From the NCBI GenBank assembly GCA_963827605.1, contig CAWHBK010000002.1:992001-1056000 (forward strand): a DNA stretch of 64,000 bases. The letters run 5' to 3'. Of the stretch, positions 46,113 to 57,100 are shown in pieces. The stretch is from DSYU01 sp963827605. GTDB taxonomy: Bacteria > Chloroflexota > Anaerolineae > Anaerolineales > Anaerolineaceae. Position 1 is the first letter of the stretch; every line of letters starts with the position of its first letter. The position numbers were made by a program, and so were the translations under genes. The notes under the pieces are model-generated. The model saw only the letters and a list, made by a program, of their open reading frames with translations, ran no database searches and was not told where the DNA came from.

Positions 46113-47861
46113 TTACAACCGGAAACCCTCCCCACCGGGCAAGTGGATTTGTTCCAGTACCAGAATGCTGAAGGCGCAGACCAGCATCAAGAGGGTTGCC
46201 ATCGCGAGGGCCTGACCATAATTCAACGCGCCCGGCTGGGAAAGAAAACGGAAGATTGCCACCGGCAAGGTCGGGTACTCCGGCCGGGCCAGGAATGAGG
46301 TGGCGCCAAACTCACCCAGTGAGATGGTAAAGGAAAAAATCGCGCTGACCAGCGCTGCCCGGGCCACAATCGGCAGATCCACCTCACGCCACACGCGCCA
46401 GGGAGACGCGCCCAGCACCGCGGCTGCCTGGCGCAGCGAAACAGGGATGGATGAAAGCGCCGGCTGGAGCGTGCGCACAACAAATGGCAAAGCCACCAGG
46501 CTGTGCGCAATGGGGATCAGCCAGGGGAACGTGCGCACATCCAGCGGCGGCCGGTTGAAGGTCAAAATAAACCCAAGGCCCAGGGTAACCGCCGATGCGC
46601 CCAGGGGCAGCATGAGCAGCGGGTCCAACACGCGGTTGATCCGCGAACGACGGGCCAGCGAAGAGGCGGCCAGGAAGCCCAAAACCAGGGAGATGACCAC
46701 CGTCACCCCGGCATATACCAGCGAATTGCGCGCCGCCGCAACGGGCGGAACGTAGAACAGCGACCCGCGCCGGTTGATAAAAAGTTCCTGATAATAATCC
46801 AGGGTGACGCCAGGGGAAAAACCAGACCGCTCGCCCCGATCCGGCTCGAGGCGGGATACCGAACGGGCCCCCAACGCAGCCAGCGGCGTTACCAACAACA
46901 CCGCCAGCAGGATCACCACCACCCAGACCGCCAGGCGCTCTCGCCCGGTCTCCGCCTTGCGCATGCCCTCTCCGTGCACCCGCGGCGCAAGTGGGATATT
47001 GTTTTGCCCGGACAATCTTGAATACGCGACTGCCAGCAGAAACGTGAACAAAAGCTGCAGCGCCGAGAGCAGCCCAGCCACCGGCAGGTTGAGCATTTGC
47101 AGCGCTTGAATGTAAATCTCGACTTCGATGGTCGCAAAGCGCGGCCCGCCCAACAGCAAGATCACGCCGAAACTGGTAAAGTCGAACATAAATACCAGCA
47201 GCAGCGCGGACAGCAAGGCCGGGCGCAGAAGCGGCAGCGTTACTTCCCAAAAGGCGCGCCAGGCAGAAGCGCCCAGCACCCGGGCGGCGCCTTCCAGGCG
47301 CGGGTCAAGCTGCTCCCAGGCCGTCCCCACCACGCGGATAACAACCGTTGTATTGTAAAAAACGTGCGCCAGAAGAATGGCAGCCAGCGTGTTCAGCACC
47401 TGTACGGGGGGATGATCCAGTCCCAGGGTTTGCATCAGCAGCAGGTTCAACCAGCCGCGCGGGCCAAGCAGCGCATTAAAACTGGCCGCGACCACCACGG
47501 TGGGTAATATAAACGGCAAAGTCGTCAACACGCGCAGGAGACCCTTCCCCGGAAAGGTAAAGCGCGCAAACACATAGGCCGCGGGCAGCCCTACCACCAG
47601 GGTAAGCAGCGTAGACAGGAGAGCCTGGTAGACGGTAAAGCCCAGCGGGCGCCATACTTGCTGTAACAAGGCAGGCGACACTCCCTGGCGCACGGCTGCC
47701 TCACCTGCCAGGCGAAAAATCGTACTGAGCGGCAGGAAGAAGAAAACGACCAGAAAGACCAGTGGAAGCGCCCACAACATCAGCAAGGGAACACTCATCC
47801 GCCGGCGAGCGTCTAAGCCAGGCGACTCAGACGGCGGTTCCGGGACAGCATTATCCAGCAT
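46113..47861 (-). CDS. thiP: Thiamine-type ABC transporter permease with two fused permease domains
   Basis: A 582-residue membrane protein with two copies of the MetI-like permease domain and about twelve helices. EAA-type loops appear in each half: EGAARVLGASAWRAFWEV and RQAAAVLGASPWRVWREV. The order and length fit ThiP/FbpB permeases. It begins 5 nt after the thiB stop codon, and the operon starts at a TPP riboswitch, which supports thiamine over iron as the substrate. The gene is intact. Its stop codon touches that of the convergent dehydrogenase gene. Confidence 0.88.
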   Translation of the reverse strand: MLDNAVPEPPSESPGLDARRRMSVPLLMLWALPLVFLVVFFFLPLSTIFRLAGEAAVRQGVSPALLQQVWRPLGFTVYQALLSTLLTLVVGLPAAYVFARFTFPGKGLLRVLTTLPFILPTVVVAASFNALLGPRGWLNLLLMQTLGLDHPPVQVLNTLAAILLAHVFYNTTVVIRVVGTAWEQLDPRLEGAARVLGASAWRAFWEVTLPLLRPALLSALLLVFMFDFTSFGVILLLGGPRFATIEVEIYIQALQMLNLPVAGLLSALQLLFTFLLAVAYSRLSGQNNIPLAPRVHGEGMRKAETGRERLAVWVVVILLAVLLVTPLAALGARSVSRLEPDRGERSGFSPGVTLDYYQELFINRRGSLFYVPPVAAARNSLVYAGVTVVISLVLGFLAASSLARRSRINRVLDPLLMLPLGASAVTLGLGFILTFNRPPLDVRTFPWLIPIAHSLVALPFVVRTLQPALSSIPVSLRQAAAVLGASPWRVWREVDLPIVARAALVSAIFSFTISLGEFGATSFLARPEYPTLPVAIFRFLSQPGALNYGQALAMATLLMLVCAFSILVLEQIHLPGGEGFRL

Positions 47862-47865
47862 GCAT

Positions 47866-48984
47866 TTACCTCAAAACCGCTTCCGTCCAGGCCTGGATCC
47901 AGGCTTCCCGGTTCTTGGCGATCTGATCAGGGGCGAGGGCGGCCGGTTTTTCGGGCAGCTGGGCAAATTTCTGGAACGGCTCCGGCAGTTTCGCTTGCTG
48001 GTTGGACCGGATAGACGAACATTTGCAGCGGCATATCTTCCTGGAATGGGGCGCTCAGCATAAAATCGACAAATTTTTCTGCCGCGGCGCGTTGTTTCGT
48101 CCCTTTGAGAATGCCGACAAATTCCACCTGCCGGAAGCAGGTATCCGTCGCGATTACCGACCCGGTAGGCGCTTCAGCCGGAGGTGTTTGGGCAAAGACC
48201 ACCTCGGCGACCGGACTGCTGTTATAGGAAACAACCAACGGCTGCGGGCCTTTGCCCGATGAGCCGCTGAAATTGGTATAGTAGGCGGTTTCCCAACCAT
48301 CCACCACCACCAGGCCGTTGGCGCGCAGATCCTTCCAATATTGGATATACCCGCCTTCCCCAAAATGGGCGATGGTGGCCAGCAGGAAGGCCAACCCTGG
48401 AGAGGAAGTGGCCGGATTTTCCACAACCAGCAAGCCTTTATACGCAGGGGTGGTCAGGTCCTCCAATGACTGCGGCACAGCCAGATTCTTTTCGGCGAAA
48501 TAGGCCTTATCGTAATTGAGACATACATCGCCATAGTCGACCGGCAGCGCGCGGTTAGATGGGTCCAGTTTGAACGCATCCGGAATGTTGGCCAGCGCAG
48601 GGGAGGCGTACGCTTCAAAAATATCCTCTTGCAACGCCCTGGAGAGGAAGGTATTATCGACGCCGTAGAAAACGTCCGCGAGGGGCGCGCCTTTTGAAAG
48701 AATCGCCCGGTTCAGCGCCGCACCCGCATCACCGGATTTGATGAAGTTAAGCTTGATGGCGTTTTCCTGTTCGAATGTACGGATCACCGCCTCGGTGACA
48801 GCGAATGAATCGTGGGTCATTACGTTTAACGTCACGGTTTGCGGAGCAGCCGCCGGCGCAGTTCCAGCGGGCGCAGTTGCGCAGCGGGAGCGGTGGCAGT
48901 CTGGTTTGCGGATGAACCAGCACACCCGGCCAGAAGCGCCAGGGTAAGGGACAATAAAAATAGACGATAGAGAAATTGCTTCAT
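47866..48984 (-). CDS. thiB: Thiamine ABC transporter substrate-binding lipoprotein, with two frameshifts
   Basis: Extracellular thiamine receptor. The signal is MKQFLYRLFLLSLTLALLAG followed by the lipobox Cys. The mature part shows LNVMTHDSFAV, FYGVDNTFLSRAL, VDYGDVCLNYDK, NPATSSPGLAFL and DTCFRQVEFVGIL, all typical of the ThiB family. Two one-base errors are present: near 48881, in the Ala/Thr/Pro linker, and at 48004-48005, where removing a G restores YPVNQQAKLPEPFQKFAQLP, running on to EAVLR at 47866. The corrected protein is about 370 residues. It lies between thiamine pyrophosphokinase and the permease in one operon. Confidence 0.88.
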
Positions 48985-49009
48985 AGGTTTGTTTTCCTCA
49001 CTTAAAAGA

Positions 49010-49696
49010 TCACTGGAAGGGTTGGCGCGTGTGGATACACACTAACTGACCCTCTTCCAGTGTAATGAGCGCTTGCGCCTCAAGCATGCGGTTACTGATC
49101 CCGCGGGTATGCTCCGGGTAGAGCGTTTCTCCCAGCAGCGGATAAAACAAGCCGCTGGTGCGGATCCCGCGCGCCGGTCCGCCCAGGGGCAGCAGCGAAA
49201 CCCGGTCCCCGGGCTGGCCGTTAACCGTGCCAGAGGCCCTGCCCGGGTCATTCTTGGATGAGATCAGAAATACTTCCTCCTGCCCATCTTCCAGCCGGAC
49301 ATCCATGCCGGACAGTTCAGGCAGGCCCAACAAAAAAATGTTTGCCAGGGTCATGTCCAGCCGTCCCCCCAGCGCGCCAACAATCAGAAGGGTGGTATAG
49401 CCCGCTTTGCGCACCGCTTCTACGGCCAGCTCGAGATCAGTCTCGTCTTTATGCACGGGGTGCTGCTCGACCCGGACGCCTTGCTTTTTCAGCCGTTCAA
49501 CCTCCTCGGGGGCCAGCGAGTCCAGGTCGCCAATTACCAGGTCGGGTTCCAGCCCAAGGCTGCGCAAATGGCGCTGTCCGCCATCCGCGGCGACCCGGAA
49601 ATCGCCCGGCTGGATTTGCGCCCGGAGCGCCTCCAGGTTAATTTGTTCCCCGTTGGCAAATATCAATGCTCGCTTGTGCGATTGCGCTGCTTGCAT
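49010..49696 (-). CDS. thiN: Thiamine pyrophosphokinase
   Basis: Cytoplasmic enzyme of 228 residues that converts imported thiamine to thiamine diphosphate using ATP. Diagnostic motifs are VAADGGQRHL, VIGDLDSL, HKDETDLELA and GGRLDMTLANI; the C-terminal TPP/thiamine-binding part follows. It is the first gene after the TPP riboswitch and is followed after 25 nt by thiB, so uptake and activation are co-regulated. The ATG at 49696 is 10 nt after a GGAGG held inside a hairpin; a TTG two codons upstream is less likely. Confidence 0.92.
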   Translation of the reverse strand: MQAAQSHKRALIFANGEQINLEALRAQIQPGDFRVAADGGQRHLRSLGLEPDLVIGDLDSLAPEEVERLKKQGVRVEQHPVHKDETDLELAVEAVRKAGYTTLLIVGALGGRLDMTLANIFLLGLPELSGMDVRLEDGQEEVFLISSKNDPGRASGTVNGQPGDRVSLLPLGGPARGIRTSGLFYPLLGETLYPEHTRGISNRMLEAQALITLEEGQLVCIHTRQPFQ

Positions 49697-49703
49697 AAAC
49701 AAA

Positions 49704-49725
49704 CACCCTCCTGCCAGGGAGGGTG
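49704..49725 (-). promoter_or_regulatory. Expression-platform hairpin hiding the thiN ribosome-binding site
   Basis: On the minus strand CACCCTCC pairs with GGAGGGTG (8 bp, 6-nt loop). The 3' arm contains the thiN Shine-Dalgarno and is followed by TTTGTTT, so the hairpin can block translation and perhaps also terminate transcription when TPP is bound. Confidence 0.7.
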
Positions 49726-49749
49726 AAAAATATGCACACCAAGAACATT

Positions 49750-49846
49750 TTCTCCCTCCGCCGGCATTACCCGGATCAGGTCATTTGGGTCGAGAACTAC
49801 GGTTCTCCTCTCAGCCTGGTCCACCAGGCTCCCCGTCCAAACTGTC
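49750..49846 (-). promoter_or_regulatory. TPP riboswitch (THI element)
   Basis: On the minus strand the conserved core is clear: GGGGAGCC, GGCTGAGA, then ACCTGATCCGGGTAATGCC and GGCGGAGGGA. These are the pyrimidine- and pyrophosphate-binding arms of the TPP riboswitch. It starts at the expected transcription start of a consensus promoter and precedes the thiN hairpin. High TPP should repress thiN, thiB and thiP. Confidence 0.95.
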
Positions 49847-49852
49847 ACACAG

Positions 49853-49881
49853 AGTATATTGGAAAGTCCCGTTTATGTCAA
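49853..49881 (-). promoter_or_regulatory. Near-consensus sigma-70 promoter of the thiamine operon
   Basis: On the minus strand TTGACA (49876-49881), a 17-bp spacer and TATACT (49853-49858). Transcription should begin near 49846, the 5' edge of the TPP riboswitch. Confidence 0.85.
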
Positions 49882-49900
49882 TGTAATAGAAGGGTATCCG

Positions 49901-50689
49901 TTAGCGCACTCTCCGCTTCCACTCTTCTTTCAATTGGAGCTGGCGGGGGCTTTCACCGGAGGGTAACGAGAGGAAATCGACCAGCAAGCGGTTGAACTTG
50001 TTCCCCTCATCCAGCATCGGGAAGTGACCGGATTGGTCAAAGCTAACCACGTGGGTCGCTTCGGGCAGCGAAACGATAGCATCCAGGTCCGGCGGTGTAA
50101 CGGCCAGGTCATTTTGGCCATTGACCATTAAACAGGAGGTTGTCAGGCGGGAGTTTGCTTCTTTGATTTCCGTCACCGACATGCCAACGAAAGAGGCGGC
50201 GATAGCCTGCGGATCGGTCTTGGGGGCTTCAACCAAAACAGGCTCCGCCAGGGGCGATTTGCCGATCAGCCATTCGGCCAGCTCAGCAGGAGGCGAAGAT
50301 CGTAAGCGCGCATTTATATTATTTTCGTCCAGCGGATAGCTCACCGCCATTACCCGGTCGACGATCTCCGGGTTGCGCAGCGCGTACAGCATGGCCACAA
50401 CGGCTCCCAGGCCATGCCCAACCAGGGCGACCCTGGCAATGCCCATCTCATACATGAAACCATCAATGAGAGCCACCTGCTTGTTGAGCGAATAATTGGT
50501 GGGGTATTTGGCTGTATCACCAAAACCCCACAGGTCGATCGCATAAGCGCGGTAAGAAATCGAAGCAGCCTGCATAACCGGGATCCAATACCGCCAGGAG
50601 CCCACCCACCCATGTAAAAAGATGAGCGGACGCCCACGCCCGAGGACCTCGTAATGCACAACCTGGTTATCGATCAGTACAACGCTCAT
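49901..50689 (-). CDS. Alpha/beta-hydrolase homologue lacking the nucleophile serine
   Basis: A 262-residue alpha/beta-hydrolase-fold protein. The start HYEVLGRGRPLIFLHGWVGSW has the oxyanion HGW motif, and the acid (NGQNDLAV) and base (DQSGHFPML) positions of the triad are kept. The nucleophile elbow reads VGHGLG: glycine replaces the serine of GHSxG. The protein is therefore probably not a normal esterase and may bind a ligand or partner. It is a clear paralogue of the intact hydrolase at 61200-62000. It lies 54 nt after the CheY-like regulator, at the end of the kinase operon, so a sensory or accessory role is possible. Confidence 0.82.
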   Translation of the reverse strand: MSVVLIDNQVVHYEVLGRGRPLIFLHGWVGSWRYWIPVMQAASISYRAYAIDLWGFGDTAKYPTNYSLNKQVALIDGFMYEMGIARVALVGHGLGAVVAMLYALRNPEIVDRVMAVSYPLDENNINARLRSSPPAELAEWLIGKSPLAEPVLVEAPKTDPQAIAASFVGMSVTEIKEANSRLTTSCLMVNGQNDLAVTPPDLDAIVSLPEATHVVSFDQSGHFPMLDEGNKFNRLLVDFLSLPSGESPRQLQLKEEWKRRVR

Positions 50690-50743
50690 TGGCTCGACAA
50701 TCCTGTGATGGCTCGACCTGCAAGAACACGCCGCGGCGGGCTC

Positions 50744-51118
50744 TTACTTTGCGTACTTTACCAGCAATTCACCTACACGCTCCGTCAATTCGGCCGGAGC
50801 AAAGGGTTTTAACAAATATTCTGCCGCACCCGCATCCAAACCTGTCCGGATTTCCAATTCCTGGCCCTTCGCAGAAAGGAAAACTACCGGAATTTGCGAT
50901 AATACCGGATCACCTTTCATCTTCTCACAGGCTTCATAACCGGTCATCCGCGGCATGCGCACATCCATTAAGATCAAGTCCGGCATTTCTTGCCGGGCAG
51001 CCTCTACGGCCTCTTCCCCGTTCCCTACTGCAACCACCTCGTGACCGGCAAAGCGAAGTGTAAAGGACACCAGATCCCGAATATCACGCTCATCTTCTGC
51101 AATTAATATCTTCGCCAT
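50744..51118 (-). CDS. Single-domain response regulator (CheY-like)
   Basis: A 124-residue receiver domain without output domain. It has the acidic pocket AEDE, phospho-Asp in LILMDVRMPRMTG, the switch Ser in VVFLSAKG and Lys in LLKPF. It starts (MAKILIAEDE) 10 nt after the kinase stop codon with GAGG at a proper spacing, so it is very likely the direct phosphorylation target of the giant kinase. It might pass the signal on by protein contact. Confidence 0.88.
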   Translation of the reverse strand: MAKILIAEDERDIRDLVSFTLRFAGHEVVAVGNGEEAVEAARQEMPDLILMDVRMPRMTGYEACEKMKGDPVLSQIPVVFLSAKGQELEIRTGLDAGAAEYLLKPFAPAELTERVGELLVKYAK

Positions 51119-51128
51119 ACCCATTGCC

Positions 51129-54100
51129 TCACTTCTCACTATCATAAACTGGCAGTGTAAAGGAGAAAATACTGCCTTCATCCCGTACACCACTGCTCTC
51201 AAACCAGATACGCCCGTGGTGCATCTCCACCAGGGTCTTAGCAATCGCCAGACCCAGGCCTGTACCGGCAGTCGCGAGGACCAACGGGTCCTCGCCCCGG
51301 TAGAACCGTTCGAAGATCCGGTGCTTTGCTTCAATATCGATACCGATGCCGGTATCGCGCACATCAATTTGAATCTCTTTGCCCACTTCTTTTACGAATA
51401 TGGTTACACAGCCGTTCTCGGGTGTGTAGTTATAGGCGTTGCTGACCAGGTTCCCCAATACCTGGCGAACCCTTTCCAAATCCCCCTGCGCAAAAGGCAG
51501 GCCGGGCTGCGGTTCGAGCAGGAAAGTCATGGGCTTATTCTCTTCACGCGAGCGGCGCTGGATATCCGAAATCACATCCTCCGCGACCTCGCGGATGTCG
51601 AGCGGGACCAGGTTGAGGGATACGCGCCCGGCTTCGATCCGCGAAATGTCTAACAGATCATTCACCAGCACGCTCAGCCGCTCGGTGTTGGATTTTACAA
51701 TTTGCAAAAAGTGCTTCTGCTGATCGCTTAAATTTCCCGCCGCGCCCATCAACATGATCTCCACATAGCCTTTGATGGAGGTCATGGGAGTGCGCAGTTC
51801 ATGGCTGACGTTAGCGACGAACTCGGACTTTAACCGGTCCACCTGGACCTCATGCGTAATATCACGGAAGATCGAGACCGTACCGAGGAATTCCTGCCTC
51901 CAGAATACTGGCGCCAGGTGGACGGCTACGATGCGCCCGTTATCCAGATCCAACTGTTCGGCAAAAGTTTCGACATTATGATACGCGGAGGGGTCCTGGG
52001 ACCAATTCCGAATGGTCGACATCCACTCGCTGGCTGTTTTGCCAAACAACCCGGAGAAGTGATCCAGGGATTTACTTAACACCTGGGCGGATTGCAGATT
52101 TAGAATGCGTTCCGCCGAGACGTTGAATAACGTGACGCGGCTTTGTGAGTCGGTGACTACCACGCCGTCCGCAACCGCTTCGAGGATGGCGCGTGAACGA
52201 CTGGCCTCGATCTGCTGTTCGCGCAGCATACTGCCTAGATGCTCGGACTGGTCGCGGATGAGGTTGAACAATTCGGCGTTATTGAGGGCAATGCCAATCT
52301 GGCGGGCAGTTGCTTCCATCAAGCCGATCTGATCCTGGCTAAAGTAACCGGCCATGCGGTGGAACAGCAGCAGCACCCCTAAGACATCTTCGCCCATGAC
52401 CAATGGAACTGCCATCACCGATTGGTAGGTAATGGTAGACTGGGGCAGCATATCCCAGCGGGTGTCATCTTGTACGCGCGAAACCAGAACAGGCTGGCGC
52501 GAACGGATCACCCAGCGGGCAATCTGGCGTTCCACGGAGGCCGACCCGTCGGACATGCGGGCCAGCGGCATGCCGGCCCGGTATTGGGTGGTGTTGCCTT
52601 GCGAGAGGATAATGAGGCTCTCTTCGCAGCCCACCGAATCGTTCAGCACACTGAGCGTGCGGTTCAACACCAGGCCCATATCGAGACTGGTAGACAGCTC
52701 GGTGATAATATGCAGCAGCGTTTGCGAATTCTGGTGCTCGCGGCGCAGCTCGCGGGTGCGTTCTTCCACGCGCCGTTCGAGATCTTCCGTCAGGCGGCGC
52801 GTCTCGGCGAACAAGCGCGCATTCTGGATGGCGATGGCAGCCTGGTTACACATGGTCCGCGCCAGCTCAATTTCAGAAGGCGCATAGCGCTGCTCTTCAT
52901 TGCCATAGATGAGGAACCAGCCTTGCATGGCCGAGCCCGAGACCAACGGGACGACCAGTAGCGACTGGACATCCCGTACGCCCAGGAAGGCATCCCAGAG
53001 GATCTTCAACTGCGGGTCGGTGGCAGCTTCATTGGTCTGATAGATCCCTTGCGTATCCTGAAGCTGGTCGAAAAGAGGCAGATCAGGTAGTGAAACGGGA
53101 ACGGTATCGCCGCGGGTTGGCACTTCGATTTGCAAGACGTATTTCTTGCGCGGATCAATCATGATCGCCGCTACACCGGTGGCATTTAAAGCACCCCGCA
53201 GCTGCTGACCAGTCAACTGGAAGATGTAATCAATATCCAGCGAGGCGACCAACTCACTCGACAGGCGGTTGAGCAGAGCCAGGCGTTGGGAACGCTGGTC
53301 AAGCTCGGTAGCGCGGTTCGTGCTCTCTTCATACAGCCGTGCGTTCTCCAGCGAGACCGCCGCCTGGCTGGCAAAAGCCGTGGCGGCCTGGATATACTCT
53401 GAATTATAGAAATCGGCTTCGCGCTTTTCCAAGGCAATCAAACCGATCACCTCGGACTTGTATATCAACGGGATGCCCAACCAGGACAGGTAATCTGGTT
53501 CCAACAGGGATGGAAAACGGCGGTCATTGCGCAGATCGCCCACCGCGATTGGCTCGCCGGTTTGGATCATGGTCTTAAACAGCGCGCTGTCCTCAACAGC
53601 AACACTTAGATTCACCCGTGAATCTTTATCGGCAAAACCTGTGGTCGCCGCGACGGAGAGCACATCGGCTGTGCGCAGCCAAAGCGCGGCGGTGTCATAC
53701 GGGAGAATAATCTTCATCTGGTCCAGCAGCGATGAGATGAGCTCATCGCGCTGCAAGCTGGAAGTAATCGTCCCGGCTACCTTTGTGAGGGCCTGAAGCT
53801 GCGTTGCGCGCTGCTCCGAAGCCTGGTACAGGCGCGCGTTTTCCAATGCCATGGTAGCCTGGCGGGTGAAGGAGGAGGCCAGTGCTTCGTCTTCCTCGGT
53901 GAATGCGCCCGGGGTGTCATAATTCTCCAGGAACATCACCCCCAGCACGCTTTCTCCCATGCGTAGCGGAACCAGCATGGCTGAGATTGGCAGGCGCCCG
54001 CTGGTGGCTTTGCGGTAGCGGAGAAGATCATCGGACGAGAGGTGATACTGTTTCGCAAAATTGATCTCGCTCACCCGCTCCGCCTTACCCGTGCGGAATA

Positions 54101-57100
54101 CGCGCAGCGGCATCACTTCGCGGGTATCCACAATGTCGCCCGTCTTGGTTTGCAAGCCATAGCGTATGCCCAGGATGTCTGGGTACGAAGCGTATCCAAC
54201 GGCAGCTTGTGGAACAATGGAAAGTTCTTTTTCATCCCAGATACCCACCCAGCCGGCATGCGCGTTCGGCAGAACCTGGTTAACATTTTCCACCAGCGTC
54301 GAGAAAATATCCCGCGGCTGAAGGCTGCCCAGCTTGCTGCTGAAATCGAGCAGCAGGTTAACTTCCTGGAGGCGGCGGCGGGTCTCGTTGAGCAGTTGCA
54401 AGTTCTTCAGCCCAACGCTCACCTGGTACGTCAACTGGACAAAGACACGCCGGTCTTCCTCTAAAAATGCCGGAAGCGCCCGCGGCCCAATCGCAAGTAC
54501 ACCCGCGAACCGCTCGTTACCCATATCCAGCGGCAGGCCAATCACACTGCGGCCTTCAAAGACATTCAGCAAGGTGCTGTTCTGCCATTCCGAGGTATTG
54601 TCCAGGTTGGCGATAAGCACCAGGCTGCTTTCTGACGATTTCGCATTTTCGCGAGAAGGATTGTACTGTTGCAACATATGGCGCAGCGGGTTGCGCTGAC
54701 CAAACAATGCTTCGGGGTTTGCCCCAGGGGGGATGTTGCCAACCACTTCTATCAATTGGATCCCAGCGGGCGTCTTTTCAGCCACCAGAGCCACCTGCAT
54801 GGCAAAACGGGTCAGCATTTCGCTGGCCAGTGTATGCAGCACAGCGCTCTCGCTCTCCTGGCGGTTCGCCAGCGCCGCGACTTCCAGGCTGGCGCGAATA
54901 CGCTCGATGCGCTGGCTGAGACCCCGCAGGGCGATGGCCTGTTCCAATTCCTTGTGGAGCATTACCGGCAGGTTACTCTGCGCCTGTGCGGCCCCTTGCT
55001 CCAGGCGGACCTTTTCATTCTCGAGCTCTACTACCTCGTGTTCCAGGCGACCGGAGCGTTGATGGCTCTCGATAATAATACCGGCCTGGGCCGCAAACAC
55101 CTCCAAAGCCTCAAAGGTTGGGCGGTCAGGACGGCGGTTATCGCCAGGAGCATCCACACTGATTAAGCCTAACGGGGTGAGGTTGGAGTCGTACAGCGGG
55201 ATCAGAAGCATATCATCCCGGTGCCAGGATTCTTCGGAATGGAAGTCCAAAGAGGGTAGTACGCTGATGGTATGTACATCGGCAGGGATGGTGGGGGTTT
55301 TGTTTTCTGGGATATAAAACACATCCCCAACCCGATATTCTTGCTGCATAAGCTGCTGGAGGCTGCCCCACGGCTGGGTGTGGGACTGCAATTCAGACCA
55401 CTGATCCGGCGAAAGTCCTACACCCACCAGGCGTTTCAAGATCTGGGTGTCCAGGTCGCACACGCTAATCACAACCACCTGGAAGGGGGTGGCTGACTGG
55501 ATGGCGGAAGCGATGGTTACCAGGGACTGCTGGAGAGACTGATTTGGCTTGAGCACCCGCGACACCTGGATCAGGCGGGAAAGGGTCTCCAGCTCTCGTT
55601 TTAGCAGTGCGCCGCGATGGGTTTGCTCTTCATACGCCAGCGCATTGTTCAATGCTACCGCGGCCTGGACGGCCAACGACTGCGATATTTCCACCGCGGT
55701 TTCGTCGAACTGGCTCACCGCCTTGCCATGCAGGCAGATCAGGCCGGCGATACGGCGCTGGTGCGATATTGGCACAACCAGGGTTGACTGGATGCCCGGA
55801 TGAGGAGACTGGTATTCCGAGTGACTGAAGTCGGGCACGTTGAGCGGTGCATCGGTTTCGATCACGCGCTGTTCGAGCAACGACAATTCGGTACCGGGCA
55901 TGTCCCCCACAAAAAAGCGCGTCGAGGGCGCTTCCTCCGCATTGTCCAGGTCAAACATTAAGATCGTACCGCAGTCTGCCCGGGTAGTCCGCAAGGACTC
56001 ATCATAAACCAGGTTGAGTAAGTAATTAAGATCCAGGGAGGTGCTCAGCTCGCGGCTGATGCGGGTGATGGCGGTAAGCTGTTCCACCCGCCGGCGCAGG
56101 CTTTCATCGGTTTGACCGCGCAGGAAGACCTGTTCCGTAACACCCGCAAGCTGCCCCGCCGCCGTCGCCACAACCTGAGCATCGCCCTGCTCAAAAAAGT
56201 CCATCGCCAGACTACCAAACCACAACTCGCCAATGCCTTCATTCAGCACAACCAATGGGACGGAAATCAACGATTCCAGGCCCCAGTGGCTGAAGATGGT
56301 CTGGTAGAAAGGAATAATCGCCCGGCTGCCCTGCGTGATACTGCCCAGGGTCTGGATATGCTGGCTGCCGGTAACCGTAAAATGGAACTGGGGATCTTCC
56401 ACCGGCAGGTGAACCATCCGGTCGGGCAGCTCAGGCATCGAGCCAAACACAGAGGGGCGATGCAGCCTTAGCTCGCCGCGCTCTTGATCCAGGAGAAAGA
56501 TTGCGCCAATATCCGCCCGCAGCAGGCGGGCCAGTTCCTGGATTGAGAATTTAAGAATCTCATCCAGGTTTGCGTCTGAACCGGCCAGACTGGTGATACG
56601 CCGCAGCGCCTCGGCCCGCTGCGCGCGCTGGCGCGACTGTTGGACCAGGGTGGCGTTCTCAATGATCGAGGCGGTTTGGTTCGCCACAATCATCAGCAAA
56701 TGCAGCTCTGCCTGGGTGAAAGGTGTTGAACCACTGCTATGGTTAGACGCCTGGAGATAACCGAGCATGTGCCCGCCCGTAGACAGCGGAACCAGAACCG
56801 TCTCGCGCAGGCTGGCTGCCTGGGCCAGGTGTTCCATGCCCATGATGACCCACTTCTCATCTTCAGAAGCGTTCTCGGTGATCAATACATCCTGATCCAG
56901 CAGCATCTTCTCGGCAGGCGAACCAGATTTGAGCTGCGTACGATAGAGCTCAACAAACTGTTCGGGGAGGCCATGAAACGGCACGCGGGCTTCCAGAAGG
57001 CGGTGGGATTCGTTATACACCAGGAAGCCGATGATATCGACATCCACCAACGGAGCAATACTATCCACCAGGCGGGTAAACAAGCCGCCCGGGTCGCGGA

